This document shows positions 57,317-64,000 of a DNA stretch of 64,000 nucleotides, one piece after another (position 1 is the stretch's first letter; the number at the start of each line of letters is the position of its first letter). The position numbers and the translations under genes are program-made. The notes under the pieces are model-generated. The model had not been told where the DNA came from. It saw nothing but the letters and a program-made list of their open reading frames with translations, and did not search any database. The stretch comes from Anomaloglossus baeobatrachus (taxonomy: Eukaryota; Chordata; Amphibia; Anura; Aromobatidae), in NCBI RefSeq assembly GCF_048569485.1, contig NC_134353.1, forward strand, positions 429,120,113-429,184,112, in the 5' to 3' direction.

Positions 57317-57655
57317 GGCTATGTGCCCACGCTGCGGATTTACCGCGGATTGTGCCGCGGATTTACCGCGGATTTGCCGAAAATCTGCAGCAGCAGCACT
57401 TCCAAGCCATTTCAATGGCATTTTGGAAATGCTGTGTCCATGATGCGGATTTTTCCGCGGCGGATTTGCCGCGGATTTTGATCCGGAAAAATCTGCAGCA
57501 TGTCAATTATTGTTGCGGATTTTGTTGCGGATTTTTCCCATGCAAGTCAATGCAAGGTGTAAAATCCGCAAGAAATCCGCAGGTCTGTTCCCACAGGCTC
57601 TTTTTCCTGCGGATTTGGTGCGGATTTCGCAAACAAATCCGCAGGAAGTGATGTA
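57317..57655. promoter_or_regulatory. Subterminal cluster of GCGGATTT motifs
   Basis: About 14 copies of GCGGATT(T) or its complement AAATCCGC in 320 bp, mostly plus orientation on the left and partly inverted toward the right. It lies between the presumed terminal repeat and the first exon of the MADF gene, where binding sites for the transposon's own DNA-binding protein, and its promoter, would be expected. Binding is inference. Confidence 0.5.
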
Positions 57656-57730
57656 GGATATTTCAGGAAGAGGAAGTTTCACCATTTTGTAGTGTAGTGT
57701 AGTGGCAGTGTAGTGGTGGCTGTGCTTAGG

Positions 57731-60700
57731 ATGTCTTGGTACGAGCGTATGCGGCTAGATGTTGAGAAGCTCATCCAGTTGGTAAGTATGTCTGTATAGG
57801 GTTAAATAAAACTTGTTTTTATTTCCCTACTTGTGTGTTTGTGTGTTTTATTTCATGTGGTGTCCGGACTCTGGATTGCCAGCTAAAAGCAGCTAGTTAC
57901 AGGCTGCTTGCTTTTAGCTGGCAAAACAGGATCCCAGCTCTTTTTTCTCAATTCTTTTTTTAAAAAAAAAAAAATGTGCTCCGCTGTATTTTCACTGTCC
58001 AGCCCGATGCAAGCAAGCAACTGAGGGCTGTGCTTCTCAGCGGGATAAGGCTGAAGCATTCTCTGCCCCTCCCGCTGAGAAAAACAGTCCTCAGCTGCCC
58101 CTGAAAATGGCGGCTCCGTTGTGGAGCGCCATTCTCAGGTGCTGTACCGAGGCTCATCCAGCTGCCCTGATGCGTTTGGCTGGCTGGGTAATATAACGGA
58201 GTTACTGCCAGTTTTCTGCAAACTGGCACTAAGCCCGAGGTTCATAATGTCATGCCTGTGTAGACACGGCCATTATGAACCTCCGTTTGGTAATAAAGGA
58301 AACACACTTTTTTAAAAATTTTATTTGAAAGCAAAAAACACAAACATCCCTGATTGCCATCTTTATTACTCCCTGAATCCCCCGACGATAATCCATGACG
58401 GCTCCGAGCCGGGCTCCGATGTGCACCCGGCTGACCCGGGCTCTGACGTCAGAGCCCGGGTCAGCTGACTTAATTCGCGAGCGCGGGCGGGTCAGCTGAC
58501 GATGTGCAGTCATGTGACACGGGCACGGATGTCAGCCGGTCCCAGCAGCCATCAGTGTTTGAGATGCTTCAAAGTTCTCTTCCGGCTGCTGGTACCGGCT
58601 GACGTCCGTGCCCGGGTCAGATGAGTGCACACCGGAGCCCGGCACATCAGCTGGTCGGTGTGCAGTCAGCTGACCCGCCCGCGCTCGCGAATTAAGTCAG
58701 CTGACCCGGGCTCTGACGTCAGAGCCCGGGTCAGCTGACTTAATTTGCGAGCGCGGGCGGGTCAGCTGATGATGTGCAGTCATGTGACCCGGGCACGGAC
58801 GTCAGCCTGTCCCAGCAGCCGTCAGTGTTTGAGATGCTGCAAAGCTCTCTTCCAGCTGCTGGGACCGGCTGACGTCCGTGCCCGGGTCACATGAGTGCAC
58901 ATCGGAGCCCGGCACATCAGCTGGTCGGTGTGCAGTCAGCTGACCCGCCCGCGCTCGCGAATTAAGTCAGCTGACCCGGGCTCTGACGTCAGAGCCCGGG
59001 TCAGCCGGGTGCACATCGGAGCTGTCATGGATTATCGTCGGGGGATTCAGGGAGTAATAAAGATGGCAATCAGGGATGTTTGTGTGTTTTGCTTTCAAAT
59101 AAAATTTTTAAAAAAGTGTTTTCTTTTCTTTATTACCAAACGGAGGTTCATAATGACCGTGTCTACACAGGCATGACATTATGAACCTCGGGCTTAGTGC
59201 CAGTTTGCAGAAAACTGGCATTAACCCCGTTATATTACCCAGCCAGCCAAACGCATCAGGGCAGCTGGATGAGCCTCGGTACAGCACCTGAGAATGGCGC
59301 TCCACAACGGAGCCGCCATTTTCAGGGGCAGCTGAGGACTGTTTTTCTCAGCGGGAGGGGCAGAGAATGCTTCAGCCTTATCCCGCTGAGAAGCACAGCC
59401 CTCAGTTGCTTGCTTGCATCGGGCTGGACAGTGAAAATACAGCGGAGCACATTTTTTTTTTTTTTTTGGTAAAAATACCAGTGAAAGGGAACATGGCAAC
59501 ACATTTTTTGGCTGTAAGATGCGGCCGCCACCACTGGGTTATTATATACAGTCAGTTAAAATGCTGTATATATGCTGTATGTTGGCCGCAGCTTTTTCCA
59601 AAAAACGTGGCGACAGGTTCCCTTTAAACATTTCTGCCCCTTTATTAGCCCAGTATCATAGGGCACATAACGTGCCACCCTTGTTTAAAACATTTGAACA
59701 AACAAAAAAAATCGATAATACTAAATAAATATTAATCTGTGTGGGGAAATCAGTTTCCATCTAAAGAAATGTGCAAAACGTGCCAATATACACTGGTCTG
59801 CCAAAAACGTTATTGATCGTGGGGAGGCAGTGGATAATATAGTACCTTAGCCAGTATACACTGTATATTTTGGATGATGTCTGTTCCTATTGTGGGCATT
59901 ATTGGAATTTATCTACTTTGCGAAATCATGAACTATAAACATATGTTTCACATTACAGGTTGAGGGTATGCCCGCTATATGGGACCCGATTGACCCCGCA
60001 TATAGTGATCGGCAATTTCGGCATAGGTGCTGGATGAGAATAGTGAATGTGCTGTATCCACTATTTGATAGTGCCCCGGCCTCAGCCCAGCGGAAAATTG
60101 GTAAGTTTGTATACTCCGAACATGTTCCAAACCAGAAGCAATTTTAGTGTAATTAAAACATGATTGTTGTAAATCCGTGCATGTTCACCCACTAAATCAG
60201 TGTTAATAAAGGACATTGTGGGTTAGAAAAGTAGGAGAAAAGGCAGACAAAACTTAAATTTTGTTAAAATCTTAAAAAAAAGCAAATAATAGTTGATTAT
60301 TACAAACACTGATGTGGAATACTTTTTTGCCAAAAATTGGTTGACATGGCCTATGGAGTCATTGGCTCATCTTTTTTTTTTTGTTTAATTTTTAGAAGAA
60401 GATGTTCGCAAACGCTGGCGAACAGTCAGAGACCGTTACCACAAATTCCTACAGAAAAGTTCCAAGAGTGGTATGTCACCAGCAAAAAAGTGTCCATATT
60501 ACTATGAATTACAATTCCTGTCCACCAGTCGCAGATTAAGGAGGTAATCTGTTTTTGAAAAAGTTATATATGTTTTTAAATTTGTTTTTTATTCTATTTA
60601 TTAAAAATATTTGATTCACTTACAGCACCGAGGGAAATGTGAACCCACTTCCCCAAGCTGACTGCGTGGCTGAAGATCGAGAGGGGCCAGGCAGTGACAC

Positions 60701-61430
60701 AGAGCCAGTGGCACACAGGGACCCTGAAGCAGCTGCCAGTGCCTCAACCAGTTGTTCCAGGGCCTCCGAGTTAGCAGAAAACATGCCAACAACTTCTGCG
60801 AACTCTGCCATGGAGGAGGGGCAATTGTCAACCAGGTCTGATGAACCGGGGCCATCGACTGGCTTGGCACTTGGTCGTAAAAAGAAAAATAAGAGAAGAC
60901 CGCTAGCCAAATCTGGTGTCACAGAAGATGATGTTTCGGATGAGCTGGCTCTAGAAACAGTCAACCTTATAAAAAAAAGTGCTTATGAAAGTGACACAGT
61001 TAAATTTTTGTCGAGTTTTGCAGGAAGGATGGAGGCAATGAATCCCAAAAAGAAAAACACATTGATGGGAGCAATGTGCTCACTGTTTGAGCATTTTGAA
61101 CGTGACTCCCCACATCCATCCTTGGCAAGGATAGATAATGGCCTTACAGCAATTTGGGATGCAGAGGCTGCCCCTGCAACCCTAGTGCAACGTGCACCGT
61201 CCCGGCCTGAACCTATGACAAATTATTACCAAACACCCCCAACAGCCTACTCTCAACAGAGAATGGGATATCATTCATCTGTGGTTGAGGGGGGTTCTGG
61301 TAATCAAACCCAGATCTCAGATCGATCGGGTCAAAGCATGGCTAGGGGTTCTGAGGCAATGTGTGGCTATAGTTATAGCCAAGATTTATTCCATTATTCC
61401 ACTTTGATCATTTTCTTTCCCAAAAAATAG
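57731..61430 (+). CDS. MADF-BESS DNA-binding protein of the Harbinger transposon, four exons, 381 aa
   Basis: Exons 57731-57781, 59959-60100, 60396-60543 and 60626-61430; introns start GTAAGT, GTAAGT and GTAATC and end in AG; the total, 1146 bases, divides by three. The protein starts MSWYERMRLDVEKLIQL. Residues about 10-113 form a MADF (Myb/SANT-like) domain: LIQLVEGMPAIWDP, RHRCWMRIVNVLYP, VRKRWRTVRDRYHKFL and KKCPYYYELQFL. A basic GRKKKNKRRPL (about 198) is a likely nuclear signal. DTVKFLSSFAGRMEAMNPKK (about 238-257) begins a BESS-like motif. PIF/Harbinger transposons need a Myb/MADF-type partner that brings the nuclease to DNA ends (established for the family). No break is seen in this model. 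The last ~20 residues are unsupported and could be altered by another splice choice. Confidence 0.8.
57961..59467. mobile_element. 1.5 kb foldback element with CRE palindromes, in intron 1
   Basis: Inverted arms of about 500 bp (from the A-run before TGTGCTCCGCTG at 57961, to CAGCGGAGCACA and a T-run at 59467). The centre is two ~270-bp units that are each palindromic. GGGCTCTGACGTCAGAGCCC, containing the CRE core TGACGTCA, occurs three times (cores at 58444, 58714, 58984). No protein is coded; ORFs read symmetrically on both strands. The family is not identified. Confidence 0.75.
59484..59630. mobile_element. Short MITE-like repeat
   Basis: Ends GTGAAAGGGAACATGGCAAC and, inverted, AAAGGGAACCTGTCGCCAC, giving roughly 40-bp imperfect terminal repeats followed by TTTTTTGG on both sides. 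Lies between the foldback and exon 2. Confidence 0.65.
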
Positions 61431-61478
61431 CCGGTTCTCAAATTAGCCAAACTCTAATTAAAATAGCCAAAAAAAACC

Positions 61479-61619
61479 CCAAACCCATAACACTAGGATC
61501 AGTTGGCCCCCGATACAGATGTATAGGGTAAGGGCAACGTATTATTTCATCTGTAATACGTTGCCCTTACACTATACCTCTACTGAGGGCTCAACTTATC
61601 CTACTGTTATGTGTTTGGG
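61479..61619. repeat. ~141-bp imperfect palindrome in the MADF 3' UTR
   Basis: CCAAACCCATAACACTAGGA pairs with TCCTACTGTTATGTGTTTGGG-type sequence, and the inner part, TAAGGGCAACGTATTA, pairs perfectly with TAATACGTTGCCCTTA around a 9-base loop. It lies 50 bp after the MADF stop. Confidence 0.7.
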
Positions 61620-61780
61620 TATCTGTTTTTTTTCAAATACAACATTCTAAAAAAAAGGATATTTCACTGTCTTTTCCGACACTGTACGTTAAAAGTATTA
61701 TTTTGTGTAATTATTTATATAACATGTCAATGTTTTCATTACTACTTTTGCACTTAATTATTTTGTTTGCACAGTTCTAA

Positions 61781-61786
61781 AATAAA
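61781..61786 (+). terminator. Poly(A) signal of the MADF gene
   Basis: AATAAA 350 bp after the stop at 61430, followed by GT-rich sequence (TTGGTTTTATTGGTG). Confidence 0.5.
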
Positions 61787-62072
61787 AAATTGTTAACATT
61801 TGGTTTTATTGGTGCTTTAACATTACATGGTCCATAGTCAAAGAAACACAAAATCACCTCTATTGTTATCTAAATTTAGGATATAGCTTGAAACATCGAA
61901 AATTGTTCATGGATAGTGTTTGCCAACAACTCTTGTATTACATTTCAAATTGTCAATGAAAATGTAACACAAAAAAATGTACTGAGGCAGCAGTTTACAC
62001 CAAGTTTTACAGCATTATCAATACATTTCGGACAAATATTAACACAGACAACAGCATGCCATAACAGAAAAT

Positions 62073-62078
62073 TTTATT
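62073..62078 (-). terminator. Poly(A) signal of the nuclease gene
   Basis: AATAAA on the minus strand, about 95 bp after the nuclease stop at 62174. Confidence 0.45.
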
Positions 62079-62173
62079 TTCAAATTGTAGACAAACTTCA
62101 AGAAATGATGTACAAAAAATTGCAAACAATAATTTCTTTGTCAACTTCCATCTTTATCAACATGGTTATTGTA

Positions 62174-63086
62174 TCACGCCAAGATCTGCTGGTCCGGCTG
62201 CACATCACCAACACAGGAGTATTGCCAGTGCACGGCACCTTCAGGACTCATGAAATAATCAGTGAAGGTCTCTCTCACCCAGACACCCAAGCTGTTTGGC
62301 CGACCAGAAGACACATTCACCACTGGATTGAGTAAGGCCTGCTGTGTATCCTCCACTAATTCATTGCTGTACTTACGCACGTAATTGTGGAGTACACAGC
62401 AGGCCTTAATCACAGTGTCCACTGTTCGGACATCCAACTGGATGGCTGTGTGAAAGATCCTCCACTGACTTGTCATTATCCCAAAGGTGCACTCCACATA
62501 TCTTCGTGCACGGCTCAGCCTATAATTAAAAATCCTCCGCCGGGTATTCAGTCCTCTTCATGGGTATGGGCGCAGCAGGTTGGGTAGCAAAGGAAATGCC
62601 TCATCCGATACCATCACAAAGGGAACTGGATCTGTGGAGCCCGGCAAAGGTCGTGGGGCTGGGAGCGTAGCGCCTTCTTGAAGAATTTGCAGCCCAATCT
62701 GAGAAGATCGCAACACCCGAGAATCCCCAGTACTGCCATAAGCACCTACATCAATGGCAACAAATTGGTAATGGGCATCAGCCACCGCCATGAGGATCAC
62801 GGAAAAATATTTCTTATAATTAAAGAAAACAGATCCTGATCGCGGTGGCTGTTGAACCCGAACATGTTTGCCATCAACGGCACCTATACAGTTTGGGAAA
62901 TTGGCTACATCGTGAAAGCCTGCTGCGACCTGCAGCCAAGTCTCCTCGGTAGGCGAAGGCATCACGATGGGCTGCAATTTCTGCCAGATAACGCCACATG
63001 TGCACCTCACAATTCTGGAAATGGTTGATTTACCAACCCTGAATTGGAGGTGCAGTGATGTGTAGCTCTCTCCTGTGGCCACAAAT
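62174..63086 (-). pseudogene. Harbinger DDE nuclease (HARBI1-like), partial, one in-frame stop
   Basis: The exon opens after a TTTTGCAG acceptor with FVATGESYTSLHLQFRVGKS and TISRIVRC, the helix-turn-helix region. The DDE_Tnp_4 core follows: NCIGAVDGKH (first Asp), FVAIDVGAYGSTGDSRV (second Asp) and RARRYVECTFGIM (Glu). A TGA interrupts the frame near 62558, between RPYP and RGLNTRRRIFNYRLSR; the same frame then runs to the stop at 62174. Upstream exons on the minus strand should lie above 63090 and I cannot find them before 64000. The partner MADF gene converges on it. The stop means that this copy probably makes no full nuclease. Confidence 0.85.
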
Positions 63087-63202
63087 CTGCAAAACAAAAG
63101 AGGGAGGGAAAAAAAAAAAGGTAAAATTAAAATCAGAACAGAGCCAAACTGTTCAAGTTGATTTAACATCATGAATTCACTTTGAGCTTTTATAGCCCAC
63201 AA

Positions 63203-63640
63203 ACGTTATGTTTCTAAACATGTACCTTTTGAAAGTGATCAAACTGAAGAACAGACAAACGAAATGTGTATATGGGCTATTTTTTTTTAAACATACAAAG
63301 GCTTGATGAACACCTGACATTCAAAGGAGGCCATATCATGGCTTACAAGGCAAGGAAAAAGGGGCCCTGACAGGACATTCAACGTCAAATTAAAATGGCC
63401 AGCAGTTATGATCGTTAGTAAACACTAATTTTTTTAAGATCATGATGATGTGGCTGTTTCATAGAATGTCGGGCAGAGGTTTGTTTGTAGTACAAATTAA
63501 AGTTAAACAGGTACATTTTAAGAACCTGAATAAATAGTCCTTCAAGCCTTTCAATTCCACAGGAGTTGGTGCCCTGCGTTACATGTAATAACCACAGTAT
63601 CACCAAGAAGAATGTGAAAATATGTATGTTTTAATATCTA
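63203..63640. other. Unassigned sequence beyond the nuclease exon
   Basis: Intron or flank of the nuclease gene. I looked for an upstream exon on the minus strand and for a terminal repeat matching GGCTATGTGCCCACG and saw neither. Confidence 0.4.
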
Positions 63641-63760
63641 CACACATATATATATATACTAGAAGGTGGCCCGATTCTACGCATCGGGTATTCTAGAATT
63701 TACGTATTGTGTAGTTCATGTATGATTTTTGTTATATATATATATATATAGAGAGATGTT
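63641..63760. repeat. (TA)n with third copy of the ACTAGAAGGTGG dispersed repeat
   Basis: TA run, then ACTAGAAGGTGGCCCGATTC, the hairpin variant CCCGAT/ATCGGG and GTATTCTAGAAT, followed by AT-rich sequence and a second TA run. It is more diverged from the copies at 376 and 10366 than those are from each other. Confidence 0.7.
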
Positions 63761-63764
63761 GTTG

Positions 63765-64000
63765 TCTGTAGTTACCAAGTGTTTGTGTAGGCGCTGTACA
63801 TGTTCTGGGTGTTGTCTGGGTGTGACGGGGGGTGAGAGCGGTGTTGTATGTGTGTTGCGTGTGTTGCGTTGTTTGTGGAGCGCTGTGTGTCTGTAGCGTT
63901 GTGTGTGTGTTGCGCGGTTTGTGTGTGTGTGGTGTGTTTTGGGGGGAGGTATGTATTGAGCAATGTGTGTGTTGTGCGGTATGTGCGTATATTTGTGTGT
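63765..64000 (+). repeat. GT-rich low-complexity sequence
   Basis: Degenerate TGTGTG / TGTTGCGTG repeats to the window's end. The ACA/CAT-rich minus-strand ORF over it is an artefact. Confidence 0.85.

Larger units (their letters stand above)
57317..63202. mobile_element. PIF/Harbinger DNA transposon with two convergent genes
   Basis: TAA at 57314-57316 followed by GGCTATGTGCCCACG fits the 3-bp TAA/TTA target site and a Harbinger-type terminal repeat. The interior has a plus-strand spliced MADF-BESS gene and a minus-strand DDE nuclease, tail to tail, the usual two-protein plan of the superfamily. No matching right terminal repeat is visible before the window's end, and the 5' exon of the nuclease is also missing, so the right end is beyond the window or lost. 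The end given is that of the nuclease frame. Confidence 0.75.

Noticed and set aside
58250-59176. Paired plus and minus proteins in the foldback
   Set aside because: Same sequence read on both strands of a palindrome; no coding signature.
61916-62335. 139-codon plus-strand ORF overlapping the nuclease
   Set aside because: Antisense to the DDE nuclease C-terminus and without a domain.
1-64000. Host protein gene, tRNA or rRNA
   Set aside because: No frame matched a host family outside transposon contexts, and no clover-leaf or rRNA core was recognised. The tRNA-like 3' end near 14493-14518 is a primer-binding site complement.

Overview
The window looks like repeat-dense vertebrate nuclear DNA, most likely from an anuran amphibian. 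I infer this from the mix of families: a Gmr1-like Ty3/gypsy element, a chromodomain chromovirus, a Penelope-like element, an intact Tc1 transposon, a ZBED-type hAT, a PIF/Harbinger transposon, and short AAAGGGAACCTGTC repeats of a kind I associate with frog genomes. I see no host gene, tRNA, rRNA or CRISPR array. Nearly every open reading frame belongs to a mobile element or is a shadow of one.

Left part (1-11.7 kb): a fragment of an LTR element is followed by a (TA)n tract. A minus-strand Gmr1-like retroelement (229-10333) has inserted into that tract. Its integrase lies upstream of reverse transcriptase and its gag carries a SCAN-like segment. A 4.65 kb LTR element (1012-5658, TSD CTAC) has inserted near the end of its pol. 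That nested element looks young and whole, carries a single 560-residue ORF and no pol, and the ORF ends in a cold-shock domain. An 81-bp minisatellite begins at 10.84 kb.

Middle (11.7-30.7 kb): minus-strand non-autonomous LTR elements of the same superfamily stand in a chain, LTR-internal-LTR-internal-LTR, followed by chimeric relatives, one of which codes for a CCHC zinc knuckle. Inside the second internal region sits a 9.16 kb block of about 20 units of roughly 460 bp, 7 forward then 13 inverted. The whole block is bounded by a 14-bp target duplication.

30.7-47.05 kb: one very large hAT transposon with an 8-bp TSD. It has a BED finger, an RNase H-like transposase and an hATC domain, and carries its own internal tandem arrays (134 bp and 235 bp). 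A 6.0 kb chromovirus (TSD CCAAG) and a 1.2 kb foldback element (15-bp TSD) split its coding region.

47.05-57.2 kb: the retained end of an LTR element, then more of the 81-bp minisatellite. The minisatellite is interrupted by a head-to-head Penelope-like element (48375-56152, 15-bp TSD), which itself carries a Tc1 transposon with an intact transposase, and by a solo LTR (56398-57067, TSD CCTAC). Removing the last two insertions restores the array unit by unit, so one small minisatellite seems to have been spread over 46 kb.

Right part (57.3-63.2 kb): a PIF/Harbinger transposon with two convergent genes. The plus-strand gene is a four-exon MADF-BESS DNA-binding protein whose splice sites keep the frame. 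The minus-strand gene is a DDE nuclease with one in-frame stop. Its left end carries about 14 copies of GCGGATTT, which are candidate binding sites. A large CRE-bearing foldback fills intron 1. The window ends in (TA)n and GT-rich simple sequence.
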